This document shows, piece by piece, positions 7,933 through 16,871 of a stretch of DNA of 64,000 bases. The translations under genes and the position numbers were made by a program. How positions within the stretch are numbered: position 1 is the stretch's first letter; every line of letters starts with the position of its first letter. Where the stretch lies: NCBI GenBank assembly GCA_013298165.1, contig JAAFJU010000010.1, forward strand, positions 1 to 64,000, in the 5' to 3' direction. Under the pieces are notes generated by a model. That model did no database searches and had not been told where the DNA came from. It saw nothing but the letters and a program-made list of their open reading frames with translations. This DNA is from Synechococcales cyanobacterium bin31.maxbin.ball.101. Lineage in GTDB: Bacteria > Cyanobacteriota > Cyanobacteriia > Leptolyngbyales > Leptolyngbyaceae.

Positions 7933-9705
7933 TTAGCGATCGCGAATTTGCTTGGCGCGGGTTTGGTCGGTGAGGGATCCGGCTAGGTCGTTTAGGTTTT
8001 TGCGGGCGATCGATCGGCCTTCTAGGGCTTCTAGCATTTCGGGATCGGCTTCTAGGGTTTGGGTAAAGGATTCGGCGGCGGATTTCCATTGCTGTTGTTT
8101 GAGCAGGATTTGGCCGCGTCCGAGATTGGCGGAGGCTAAGGTGGGGTCGGTGGTTAAGGCGCGATCGAAGTCTTTTAGGGCTGGTTCGATGTTGTCGTTT
8201 TCTTGATGGGCGGATGCTCGTGCGGAATAAGCAAGCGAAAACTCTGGATTGAGGCGAATGGCTTCTGAGAAGTCTTCGATCGCTGCTTTGAAATTGTTTT
8301 GTTTGATGTGGGCTAAGCCTCGGCTGTAGTAGGCGGGGGCATAGTTTCGATCGAGGGCGATCGCTTGGGTGAAGAGGTCGATCGTGACTTGAGGTTGCTG
8401 TGTCGCAATTGGAATCCTAAGACCTTGTTTTAATGCCGCTTCGATCGAGGCTTTTTCATCCCCTATCCAAGTCCAAGAAGGAGGTGAAGGAGGAGGCAAT
8501 GCTTCAGACGTAGAGAATATGAGGATTTCTGTATCGCGAGGCGCTTCAAATTCAACAATTTTTTGCTCAGTGATTTGTGCGAGTTGAGAATCAGCGCGAG
8601 CTGCAGAAATATCACCAAAGACCATAAATGTTCCACACCGTTCTCTATAGATCTCAGGAGGAATAAACTTTGACGATCTCAAAGCTAAAGCACCTGAACG
8701 ATAGGATTCGATTAAAGCTTGATAATCTGCGATCGCAGATTTCTTGTTTTTCTGAATGGCATAGATTCTGGCTCTGGTCAGGCGAAGATCGACTTCCATT
8801 GGGAAAGTTGTAGGAATATATACCGTCGAATCAAATGGGTTATAGCTCACCACTTCAATGTTTGGGATTTTGGATGGGGTTGAAAATTTTGGCAGCCATT
8901 TTTCAACTCGCTGTCGGAATTCATCACTTCCTTTAAAGTTCTTAGGCAATGCAATGGCTTGATTGAATTGGTCAATAACCTTGTCCCATTTGTTCAATTC
9001 AGCATAAACACTAGCTTGAAGAATATAAAAATAGAGTGATTCCTTTGGTTCGGTTATTTGTAATTTATTATAAATTTCAACAACTTTATCCCATTCCTTC
9101 ATTTGAGAATAAATTTGTGCTTGTGCCATTAACACTTCTGTTGTGCGTTTTGGATCAAGCTGTCGAAGCCGATCGTAATCTGCAAGTGCAGCAGCATAGG
9201 ACTTACGATTGGTGTTTTGTCTTGCCCGCCAAGCATAGGCATAGGCAAAATCAGGGGCTAGGGCGATCGATCGATTTAACCGAGCTACTCCTTTACCCGA
9301 TTTGTCAGATCTAGAGAATCCCATGGATTCATCATAAAATTCTATGGGTGTCACGGCTGGCTTAGGTTGAGAAAAGTCCTCTGGCCGTCGAGGTAAAGGG
9401 TCTCCAGACGAAGAAAATCTCTGTATGTCGGGTGGCGGTGGATTAAGTCTCTCCATATCTCCATACATGGTTTTGTATGAATTCATGGCTTCTTGTACCT
9501 TACCAGCCGCACCTCCCATCTTACCAGCCGCTTCTCCTGCCTTGTCTGTCTCGTCACGAGTTTTTGAAATCTGATTACGTTTTGTTTGCAATGATGCTTT
9601 ACAGATTCGATCGCTTAATGACTGTTCTGCACGGGCGGGCGCGACGATCGTATAAATCCCAAGAAGTACTCCAAGTGACACATGACTACAAGCGCGAATC
9701 ATCAT
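7933..9705 (-). CDS. Secreted TPR-repeat protein
   Basis: About 590 residues from the double ATG at 9705. The N-terminus is a signal peptide ending in VAPARA. Two TPR arrays follow, one around residues 120-280 (LNRSIALAPDFAYAYAWRAR, ALADYDRLRQLDP, VVEIYNKLQI) and one around 440-590 (AIALDRNYAPAYYSRGLAHI, AIRLNPEFSLAYSARASAHQ, RALTTDPTLASANLGRGQIL). They are separated by a less repetitive region. It is a periplasmic or outer-surface scaffold with no catalytic motif. The gene is divergent from the small gene at 9904. Base composition of its 5' half is more AT-rich than its 3' half. Interaction partners cannot be predicted. Confidence 0.82.
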   Translation of the reverse strand: MMIRACSHVSLGVLLGIYTIVAPARAEQSLSDRICKASLQTKRNQISKTRDETDKAGEAAGKMGGAAGKVQEAMNSYKTMYGDMERLNPPPPDIQRFSSSGDPLPRRPEDFSQPKPAVTPIEFYDESMGFSRSDKSGKGVARLNRSIALAPDFAYAYAWRARQNTNRKSYAAALADYDRLRQLDPKRTTEVLMAQAQIYSQMKEWDKVVEIYNKLQITEPKESLYFYILQASVYAELNKWDKVIDQFNQAIALPKNFKGSDEFRQRVEKWLPKFSTPSKIPNIEVVSYNPFDSTVYIPTTFPMEVDLRLTRARIYAIQKNKKSAIADYQALIESYRSGALALRSSKFIPPEIYRERCGTFMVFGDISAARADSQLAQITEQKIVEFEAPRDTEILIFSTSEALPPPSPPSWTWIGDEKASIEAALKQGLRIPIATQQPQVTIDLFTQAIALDRNYAPAYYSRGLAHIKQNNFKAAIEDFSEAIRLNPEFSLAYSARASAHQENDNIEPALKDFDRALTTDPTLASANLGRGQILLKQQQWKSAAESFTQTLEADPEMLEALEGRSIARKNLNDLAGSLTDQTRAKQIRDR

Positions 9706-9903
9706 GAATTTTCCCCGTGAAAAAGCTTCAAACAACTGAGTATTACGTAAAATACTATCAGGTCTGGAATCGAGATTTAGTTCAGAATTTACGTTGTTTT
9801 CACTGCGATCGGATTATTTTAAGATAGGCTCGATCGATTCCAGCAAAAAATATGTAGGGTTTGATAAACTGAATATAGAATCCACTGTACAGGGATGATT
9901 TAT

Positions 9904-10119
9904 ATGACTCTGATGCTAGATTTACCGCCTGAGTTGGAGCAGTATCTTTTGCAGTCCTCGGAAGAGCGTGGAATCACGATGGAAGCACTGACTTTACAGG
10001 TTTTGACGAGCATGATGGATGGTCAAAAGCAGTCACTCATTAAGGCTGGGACGGTTTGTGAGGTTTGGTCGCCTTATGAGGCATTTGAGGCGGCTGATAC
10101 GATGTTAAAAGCTCTTTGA
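9904..10119 (+). CDS. Small antitoxin-like protein
   Basis: 71 residues from the ATG at 9904, preceded by AGGG at good spacing; an ATG at 9895 is too close to that site. The sequence begins MTLMLDLPPELEQYL and continues EERGITMEALTLQVL, the shape of ribbon-helix-helix antitoxin-like proteins (one strand then two helices). No toxin ORF follows directly: after its stop there is a gap before the convergent zeta-toxin partner. It is therefore an orphan, or an unrelated small regulator. Function unproven. Confidence 0.6.
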   Translation: MTLMLDLPPELEQYLLQSSEERGITMEALTLQVLTSMMDGQKQSLIKAGTVCEVWSPYEAFEAADTMLKAL

Positions 10120-10225
10120 GTAACAACGTTTCATTGATTTTGGGATAGGTTAACTTTTTCTTGGAGTTTGATGTGTGTTTCTATCGATCGCAATTAGTCT
10201 TTGATGTTCGTCCTCGATCGCAAGA

Positions 10226-10408
10226 CTAAAAGGTCCGATCGTCCTGCAACGGCTTAATTTCTTCCGGCGCTAGAATCACCACTTGATTGTCTCGCATGAT
10301 CGCGATCGATTGACCTAAGCGACGATGACGTTCGATCGCTTGAGCGACAGCTTCTTGAATACCTGGCAAGAGAAATTGAGATAAGGGTTGTGCCGTTTTC
10401 TCTGTCAT
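10226..10408 (-). CDS. Small partner protein of zeta-type toxin
   Basis: 60 residues. The centre, IERHRRLGQSIAIMRDNQVV followed by ILAPEEI, is a motif I have seen in small genes linked to zeta-family kinases. Its start codon overlaps the stop of the kinase gene by one base (TAATG at 10408), a strong sign of translational coupling. A role as antidote or regulator of the kinase is inferred from this linkage. Unlike classical epsilon-zeta operons, the small gene comes second, and it does not resemble epsilon. Confidence 0.75.
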   Translation of the reverse strand: MTEKTAQPLSQFLLPGIQEAVAQAIERHRRLGQSIAIMRDNQVVILAPEEIKPLQDDRTF

Positions 10409-10977
10409 TACAGATCACCTTGAATGAACGCCCACTTTCCTGAATCATAAACGATCGGCGACTGATTATCTCCAGACTCAGCGATCGGTTGAGACGGCTG
10501 TGTTGAATTGTCGAAAATAGCCCATCGATCTGCGATCGGTAAATACAGGTCTACTAAATTTCTGCGTCCCCGATCGTACCGTCGCCGAATGGTTTCTTTA
10601 GGAATCGAATGGCCACCACTAGCTACGCGCAAGGCGACTCGTTGAATGGCTAATTCTGGACTTTGAAGCCAAAAGTACAACAGTGTCACCTGATATCCGC
10701 GTTGTTTACAATCTCGGAGAAACGGCGCAAACGATCGGGCGGCTAAGGTAGTCTCAAAGGCAAAGTCAACGCCTGATGCCCGTAAATCTTGCATCCGTTC
10801 CAACATCATTCGGCCTGCCATTACTGCGACAGAATCGGGATTTAGCGGGGATAGCCCTGCCGCGATCGCATCAGCATTGACAAACTCTTGGCAGTTGAGG
10901 AGCGCAGGCAAAATCGCTAGGGATGCGGTCGTTTTCCCTGCGCCGTTACACCCTCCAATGACAAAGACGTTTGGCAT
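10408..10977 (-). CDS. Zeta-toxin family P-loop kinase
   Basis: About 189 residues from the ATG at 10977; an in-frame start at 11055 would add an unconserved leader. Walker A is GGCNGAGKTT at residues 8-17. NADAIAAGLSP, FAFETTLAARSF, the lid arginines in IRRRYDRGRRNLVDLYLPIAD and WAIFDNS are the hallmarks of the zeta-like family (COG4185). Characterised zeta toxins phosphorylate UDP-N-acetylglucosamine and block wall synthesis; the target of this branch is not established. It is followed with a one-base overlap by the small partner gene. The two genes form a plausible toxin-antitoxin or signalling pair. Confidence 0.87.
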   Translation of the reverse strand: MPNVFVIGGCNGAGKTTASLAILPALLNCQEFVNADAIAAGLSPLNPDSVAVMAGRMMLERMQDLRASGVDFAFETTLAARSFAPFLRDCKQRGYQVTLLYFWLQSPELAIQRVALRVASGGHSIPKETIRRRYDRGRRNLVDLYLPIADRWAIFDNSTQPSQPIAESGDNQSPIVYDSGKWAFIQGDL

Positions 10978-11077
10978 CAAAATTTCTTCATCACATCTCA
11001 AGTTGAAACCATTGTAATCGATCGCCCTCAACTCCGTAGAAACGTTAGAATACAACTATTCTCCATTCGCCAAGATT

Positions 11078-12367
11078 ATGACTTCTGCCCCAACGCTCAA
11101 TCCTACTGTCCTCAAGGCGATCGATCGGCTCAACTACCGGGCGACCATTGGTGATGTGGCGGCGCAGTCGGGGTTGGAGATTGCGATTGCGGAGCAAGGG
11201 GTGCTGGAACTGGCGACGGAGACGGGGGCGACGATGCAGGTGACGGAGTCTGGAGATATTGCTTATATTTTTCCCTCTAGTTACCGATCGATTTTGCAAA
11301 ATAAGTATTGGAAAGTGGCGCTTCAGGCTTGGTGGGATGGAATTGCTGGAACGTTGATGTTTGTGGTCCGGTTTGGGTTTGGGTTGACGTTGTTTTTGAT
11401 GTTGGGGGTGATGGTGCTGGTGACGATCGCGATGTCGAGGGCAGGGATGAGTGGGAATGGGGAGTCGCAGGGAGATGGCGGTGGTGGCTATGGTGGTCGT
11501 TATGGCGGTGGTGGATATAGTCCTTGGTCGATGGGGTTCTGGTCGTTTGATTTTGGCAGCTTTTTGGGGTGGGGAGACCGATCGCCCGATCGGAAACCAG
11601 GTTCGTTTCCTGAGGCGATTTTTTCCTTTGTGTTCGGGGATGGGAATCCAAATCGCAATTTAGAGGAACGTCGGTGGCAGTCGATCGGTAATGTGATCTA
11701 CAACGCGAAGGGATCCGTCGTGGCGGAACAGGTGATGCCGTATTTGGATACGCTGGGGGGGAGTTTCGATCGGGATTATGAGCAGTTTATGATTCCAGTG
11801 ATGTGTCGGTTTAATGGGAGTCCTGAGGTGACGGAAGAGGGTCAGATTTTATATCGTTTTCCAGATTTGCAAAAGACGCTGGGGGAAGTGAGTACGGCGG
11901 AGGCGGAAGAGTATTTACAAGAAAAGCCTTGGCGGTTGAGTAATGCGGATGGGACCTATTTGGTTTGGGCGTTTTTGTTGGGGTTGATTTTATTGGTGAT
12001 GGGGTTGTTTTTTGCGGGACTGTTGCCGAAGTCGATCGCGGCTCCTGGAATTCTCTACAAGGCAGCGATCGCAAGTACGGCTTATAGTGCGTTTTATTTA
12101 GGGTTTCCGTTGGTGCGTTGGGTGTTGATGTGGGGCAAGAATGATCAGATTGCCAGCCGAAACCGCGATCGGGCCGCCTTTGCACGTCAATTGCGAACCC
12201 CGGACGAAACCCTTGCCCTTAAGCTGTCTCAAGCGAAAGCCTTTGCTTCTCAAACGCGGGTCGATCGCGAACAGATGGCTTGTACGACCGATCGGGATCT
12301 ATTGGATCAAAACATTGAACAGCGCGATCGGCTTGATGCAGAGTGGCAAAAGAAATTGCAGGGGTGA
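11078..12367 (+). CDS. Conserved cyanobacterial/plastid membrane protein
   Basis: 429 residues. An N-terminal winged-helix-like region (residues 8-70: LKAIDRLNYRATIGDVAAQS then GLEIAIAEQGVLELATETGA) is followed by a membrane segment near residues 92-115. Next is a glycine/tyrosine-rich loop (about residues 130-150), then a second winged-helix-like repeat (residues 200-275: GNVIYNAKGSVVAEQVMPYL...RFPDLQKTL). Two more membrane segments lie near 295-350. The C-terminus is charged and helical. I recall homologues across cyanobacteria and in plant chloroplasts, loosely annotated as iron-sulfur related, but I see no cluster-binding cysteines. Function unknown. The start lies 100 bp from the divergent toxin gene. 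Confidence 0.75.
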   Translation: MTSAPTLNPTVLKAIDRLNYRATIGDVAAQSGLEIAIAEQGVLELATETGATMQVTESGDIAYIFPSSYRSILQNKYWKVALQAWWDGIAGTLMFVVRFGFGLTLFLMLGVMVLVTIAMSRAGMSGNGESQGDGGGGYGGRYGGGGYSPWSMGFWSFDFGSFLGWGDRSPDRKPGSFPEAIFSFVFGDGNPNRNLEERRWQSIGNVIYNAKGSVVAEQVMPYLDTLGGSFDRDYEQFMIPVMCRFNGSPEVTEEGQILYRFPDLQKTLGEVSTAEAEEYLQEKPWRLSNADGTYLVWAFLLGLILLVMGLFFAGLLPKSIAAPGILYKAAIASTAYSAFYLGFPLVRWVLMWGKNDQIASRNRDRAAFARQLRTPDETLALKLSQAKAFASQTRVDREQMACTTDRDLLDQNIEQRDRLDAEWQKKLQG

Positions 12368-12382
12368 TGATGCTTTAAAGCG

Positions 12383-15300
12383 TTAGTTTTTCCATTCACC
12401 TTGTAGTGTGAAGGCTGCCCAGAAGTAGGGTGATGAACCTTCGTTCCAGAGTTTGAGTTGTGATTCTCTGAGTGATGCGGCATGACTTTTTTGGGATTGC
12501 CAGAGGGATTTGTAAAATTGTTGCATGAGTCTAGCTGTAGCGCTGTCGTCCACTTGCCACAATGTCGTCGAAACCCTCAGTGCGCCTGCGTACATCAGTC
12601 CTCGGGTCATGCCGACTAAGCCTTCGCCAGGAACGTCGTCGCCGAGTCCGGTTTCGCAGGCGCTGAGGACGATCAGTTCACTCGGGAGATTGAGGTTAAA
12701 CAATTCGGGGAGACGCAGGTAGGCTTTTCGATTTCGGCCTTGCTGATCAAAACTGGAGAGGACGATGCTTGAAAATGCAGGTTTTTCACCGTCGAAGAAG
12801 CCGTGGGTGGCGAGGTGGATGTAGCGGTATTGGCTGAGTTTTGGAGAGGTGATCCAGTCGTAGTTGGCATCGAAGCCAAAGGCAGCGGTACGATCGTTGA
12901 CATTTGGAACGAGGCTGAGGATGCCGTTGGCTTCGTCAGCGGTGCCTGGAAGTCGGGAATAATCTAGATTTCGTCCCGTGCGACCGCTGCGTTTGATGCG
13001 ATTTGTGATGATAGTGTCGATCTGATCACGGTTTTCTAAGCCGCTAAGGTTGGGCGATTTTACAAGTCGATCGTCGTTTTGGTTGAAGATGGGGTCCGCG
13101 AGAATGGCGATCGTTTTGGGACCGCGCGTTTTTTGGGCGACGGTGCTGCGAAGAATGCCGATCGTACTGGCGCTGGGGAGATTGGTGATTTCATGTTGGG
13201 TCAGGAGGGGGCTGTAGGTCTTGCTGTTGGGGAGAGTGAGGGCGGCAAAGGGGACTTTGTGTAGGATGCCGTCGGGGATGATGACGAGCCTTTTTTGGCT
13301 GAGAAGGGACGCGGCGGGAGTGAGGATCTGTTGGGTGAGGATCTGAGCGGATTGGGTGGGAATGTCTTTGGCAAGGATGTCTTGGAGGAACTCATTGGCA
13401 TTTTTTTCAATGTCGCCGCGTTTAGGGAGGACATAAGTTTTTAAATCGGTTTTGGAGACGACCCAGAGATAGCTTTGGCGATCGCCGAGGCTGTATTGCA
13501 GCATGAGGGTGTCGGGATCGAGCTGTTGTTGAAGTTGGGCGAGTTTTGCGGTTTTTGGATATTGGAGGTTGGCGTAGTCGGGGCTGGCGGCACGAATGGT
13601 GTTTTTGAGATCGTCCCGATCGGCATAGAGTTTGGCGATTTCTTGATTGAGGGCTTGAATCTTGCTGGTGGCGTTGGGTTGGTTGGACAGTTGGATGAGT
13701 TGCAGTTCTTTGCTGTCGAGGGCTTGGTTGAGGGCTTTTTCTTTGGCGAGAAGTTCTGGGGAGAGTTTGGCGGTGAGATTGATTTTGGATTGGAAAAGGA
13801 GTTCGAGAAGGACGCGGGCGCGGCTTTGGTCTACGGTTTCAAGGGCGGTGGCGTCATAGCCTTGGGTGGGCTGCTGTTGATGCAGTTGCATCAGGATCTC
13901 GATTTTGATTTGGTAGTAGGATTGAACAGATTTGAAATAGGAGGTTTTTAGTGCGTCATTGTTGAGTTCACTGCGCAGAGATTCGATTAGGTCGATTGCG
14001 GTATTAATGTTCTGTAAGGCGAGCTTGAGATTGCTTTGGGCAACATGGCTAGTTGCTATATTGCTGAATGTGACCACCTGTCCACTGCGATTGCTCACAG
14101 CTTGCCAAATGGGTAGTGCTTGGCTATAGAACTCTAATGCTTTTGATGGGTTGCCGAGATTAGAATAAACAGGACCAATATTATGCAATAGGGTCGCTTC
14201 CATCGTTTTATTCCCGATCGATCGGACAATCGGTAAGGCTTGATTATAAATGTCTAACGCTTTTTGGTTTTGACCTAGATCAGAATAAAGACGGCCAATA
14301 TTATTGAGTGTTGTCGCTTCGATGGATTTGTTCTCTGCATTACGATTTTTTATGGATTGTAAGATTGAAAGAGACGTTTGATAAAACTCCAATGCTTTTT
14401 GATTGTTGTCGGACTTAGCATAAATAAGGCCGATGTTGCTTGAGGTTGTGGCCTCGCCCATGCGATCGTTAACTTCTCGGCGAATGATTAAGGCTTGGCT
14501 GTAGAGTTCTAATGCCTTTGCATTTTCCCCTAATTCATAGTAAGTGACGCCCATACTATTCAATGTAAGCGCTTCACCGGATCGATCATTTATAGTCTTG
14601 CGAATGGATAATGATTGGTTATAGTACTCTAGTGCTTTTTGCTTTTCTCCCACGTCAGAATAGGTGCTACCTATATTATTCAGTACGGTCGCTTCACCAA
14701 ATCTGTTGCCTAAGGCTCGATGAATCAGTAAGGCTTGATTGAATAACTCCAATGATTTTTGTTTTTCGCCTAATCTGTCGTACGTATAGCCAATACTATT
14801 CAAAATACTTGCTTCGTTAGACCGATCTCCGAGTGATTTTACAATCTGTAAGGCTTGTTGATGAAGTGCTAATGCTTTTTTAGCCTCGCCTAAGTCGGCG
14901 TAGAGGAGTCCAAGACGTCTCAATGTTATCGCTTCACCCGTTCTATCGTTTGTGGCTTGTCGAATGGGTAATGCTTGATTGTAGTATTCCAATGCTTTTT
15001 GGGTATCGCCTAAATCAGCATAGATTGATCCAAGTTGGTCCAATGTTAACCCTTCACCCTTACGATCGCCGATCGATCGAAATAAAGGCAGGGCTTGATC
15101 ATAGAAGGTTAATGCTTTTTGCTTCTCTGCTAAATCTGCATGGACGCGCCCTAAAAGGACTAGTGTATATGCCTGCCTCATTTGATTTTTGCTCTGTTCA
15201 CTTAACCTGAGCGATTTCTGAAATGCCCCGATCGCCTGTCGTAGAGATGCAGTGTCTTTCTTGTTAAACAGTGCCAGTCCTTCATCAAATGCCTGATCTG

Positions 15301-15424
15301 CTTGGTCTGGGGCTTGAGCGACTAAGGCCGGAACTGGCAGGGTCATTCCCGGTAATGCTCCACCGATCGCAATCCCCAAATTCACAAGTACTGTGAGTCC
15401 TAGTTTTTGATATTGATTGAGCAT
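12383..15424 (-). CDS. TPR-CHAT caspase-like protein
   Basis: 1013 residues. An N-terminal hydrophobic segment (residues 8-35) may be a signal peptide or anchor. About ten TPR units of roughly 40 residues follow (residues 40-480), each with an ALEYYNQALPI-like helix. Then come a coiled segment and a C-terminal CHAT domain (about 690-1010). The cysteine-protease dyad is present: His874 in IHLATHGFF and Cys923 in IVLSACETGLG. CHAT domains are clan CD peptidases related to caspases and separase; TPR-CHAT proteins are the best-known protease type paired with Cas7-11, but no CRISPR genes are here. It is divergent from the STAND-like TPR gene with a gap of about 130 bp. Substrate unknown. Confidence 0.9.
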   Translation of the reverse strand: MLNQYQKLGLTVLVNLGIAIGGALPGMTLPVPALVAQAPDQADQAFDEGLALFNKKDTASLRQAIGAFQKSLRLSEQSKNQMRQAYTLVLLGRVHADLAEKQKALTFYDQALPLFRSIGDRKGEGLTLDQLGSIYADLGDTQKALEYYNQALPIRQATNDRTGEAITLRRLGLLYADLGEAKKALALHQQALQIVKSLGDRSNEASILNSIGYTYDRLGEKQKSLELFNQALLIHRALGNRFGEATVLNNIGSTYSDVGEKQKALEYYNQSLSIRKTINDRSGEALTLNSMGVTYYELGENAKALELYSQALIIRREVNDRMGEATTSSNIGLIYAKSDNNQKALEFYQTSLSILQSIKNRNAENKSIEATTLNNIGRLYSDLGQNQKALDIYNQALPIVRSIGNKTMEATLLHNIGPVYSNLGNPSKALEFYSQALPIWQAVSNRSGQVVTFSNIATSHVAQSNLKLALQNINTAIDLIESLRSELNNDALKTSYFKSVQSYYQIKIEILMQLHQQQPTQGYDATALETVDQSRARVLLELLFQSKINLTAKLSPELLAKEKALNQALDSKELQLIQLSNQPNATSKIQALNQEIAKLYADRDDLKNTIRAASPDYANLQYPKTAKLAQLQQQLDPDTLMLQYSLGDRQSYLWVVSKTDLKTYVLPKRGDIEKNANEFLQDILAKDIPTQSAQILTQQILTPAASLLSQKRLVIIPDGILHKVPFAALTLPNSKTYSPLLTQHEITNLPSASTIGILRSTVAQKTRGPKTIAILADPIFNQNDDRLVKSPNLSGLENRDQIDTIITNRIKRSGRTGRNLDYSRLPGTADEANGILSLVPNVNDRTAAFGFDANYDWITSPKLSQYRYIHLATHGFFDGEKPAFSSIVLSSFDQQGRNRKAYLRLPELFNLNLPSELIVLSACETGLGDDVPGEGLVGMTRGLMYAGALRVSTTLWQVDDSATARLMQQFYKSLWQSQKSHAASLRESQLKLWNEGSSPYFWAAFTLQGEWKN

Positions 15425-15557
15425 GATGAACCGTTTATCTAGAAATTAGGTCTATAGTTCCCACAATCTTTATGAAAGCGATTCCGTAAATAATCTGTTT
15501 AATGTTGGAATTGATCTGGACGCTGATATGATTGATGTCGTCTTTGAGGGAGGGGCT

Positions 15558-16685
15558 ATGACCAATGCGAGTCAGGTAGAAAAGTTACTCCGATCGATCG
15601 AGTCAGGGCTAGGGAAATCCAATCTTTTTGTGGTGGTTTGCGACGATCCGAAGCTGCGGGAGTCGGTGATCCAATCCTATGAGGAGGCGTTGCAGGCCGT
15701 GTCTTCTTTGGAGGTGGATTGTTGTCGATCGGCGATCGATCTGATTCATCCTAATTTGAAAGATACGTTGTCAATCTTACTTAATACTCAATCGTCATCC
15801 CAATTTCAACGAGTTGCGACGATCGTGGGTGTTGATGAGCTGTTAACGTTGCGATTGGACGGAGAGGTGTCTCCTCAAGACCAGTTTTTCGCTTCGGTGA
15901 AGTGGTTGAAATGGCCTATGGTGGGGCTGGAGATGCCGATCGTGCTGTGGGTCTCTTCTGAGGTGGCAGCGGGTCTGGCACAGGAGGCGCAGGACTTTTG
16001 GAGTGGACGATCGGGGGTGTTTGAGTTTAAACCGTCACCGATAGCTGCGGTTGAGCAGGAGCTAAGGCAAACGATTGAAGACTGTGAGCGATCGTTGCGC
16101 TTGGTGGCCTGGTCTGAGACGCTTGAGTTTGCGGGGCGGTTGCGGGAGCTGGCGACCTTTTATGAGGCGATGGAGTGGGGAGAGAAGGCCGTGCCGCTCT
16201 ACGAGCGAGTGTTGGCGATGTATGGGTCGGCGTTGGGCGATCGGCATCCTGATACGGTGCAGGTGGCGGAACTATTGGCGGAATGGTATGAGTTGACGGG
16301 ACGCTATGGGTTGGCGTTGCCATTGTATGTGCAGAGTGTGGAGATGGCTCGATCGGTTCCGGGAGGCGGGGAGTTAGCGTTGGCGACTGCGCTGAATCGA
16401 TTGGCTTATTTGCATCGTCTAATGGGAGATTTAACGTTGGCTTTGCCGTTGTATCAAGAGGCACTGAGCCTTCGCCGATCGGTCTTGGGGGATGATGATG
16501 AGGTGACGGCGACCAGTGCGAACAATTTAGCGGGCTGTCATTTGGCGATGGGGAACTATGCGTTGGCGTTGCCGCTCTATGAGGAGGCTCTGGTGGTGTT
16601 TGATGTGGTGTTGGGGCGATTGCATTCGAGGACTCAGGTGGTGCGACGGAATTTGCTCGTGCTGCGATCGAGACTTGAGCGTTGA
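15558..16685 (+). CDS. TPR protein with STAND-like N-terminal domain lacking a P-loop
   Basis: 375 residues from the ATG at 15558, preceded by GAGGGAGGGG; an upstream in-frame start at 15528 lacks a good site. Residues 1-160 look like an NTPase-type fold (LFVVVCDDPKLRESVIQSYE, the hydrophobic strand VATIVGVDELLTLRL, MPIVLWVSSEVAAGL, ending DFWSGRSGVFEF) but no GxxxxGK[ST] is present, so ATP binding is doubtful. Residues 200-370 are TPRs of the kinesin-light-chain type (AVPLYERVLAMYGSALGDRH, ALPLYQEALSLRRSVLGDDD). This architecture is common in filamentous cyanobacteria. It is divergent from the TPR-CHAT gene, and a sensor/adaptor role for that protease is only an inference from position. Confidence 0.8.
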   Translation: MTNASQVEKLLRSIESGLGKSNLFVVVCDDPKLRESVIQSYEEALQAVSSLEVDCCRSAIDLIHPNLKDTLSILLNTQSSSQFQRVATIVGVDELLTLRLDGEVSPQDQFFASVKWLKWPMVGLEMPIVLWVSSEVAAGLAQEAQDFWSGRSGVFEFKPSPIAAVEQELRQTIEDCERSLRLVAWSETLEFAGRLRELATFYEAMEWGEKAVPLYERVLAMYGSALGDRHPDTVQVAELLAEWYELTGRYGLALPLYVQSVEMARSVPGGGELALATALNRLAYLHRLMGDLTLALPLYQEALSLRRSVLGDDDEVTATSANNLAGCHLAMGNYALALPLYEEALVVFDVVLGRLHSRTQVVRRNLLVLRSRLER

Positions 16686-16835
16686 GAATTATGAATTGAG
16701 AGTTGAATGTGGGACGATCGGCATCCGGTCATAAAATCAATCCAACCGATCGGCCTATTGATTTCCTTTTCGTTGTGTTTAGGGTTCGGCAAGCCAAACC
16801 CCTACAGTCTCTGGAACCAAGATGCGTAGGGGCAT

Positions 16836-16848
16836 GGCACGCCGTGCC
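16836..16848. repeat. Short palindromic repeat (GGCACGCCGTGCC)
   Basis: A perfect 6-bp stem with one central base lies inside the wider word GTAGGGGCATGGCACGCCG. This is typical of the small dispersed palindromes seen in cyanobacterial intergenic DNA. A variant (GGGCACG...CGTGCCC) is at 28048-28066. Confidence 0.6.
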
Positions 16849-16871
16849 CTCAACACAACCCGATGATTCAA

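Noticed and set aside
9904-10119. Toxin-antitoxin pair at the small antitoxin-like gene
   Set aside because: No toxin gene is adjacent in the same direction; only an orphan antitoxin-like protein can be claimed.
12383-16685. Craspase-like CRISPR system suggested by TPR-CHAT
   Set aside because: No cas genes or CRISPR array anywhere in the window; only the protease type is similar.
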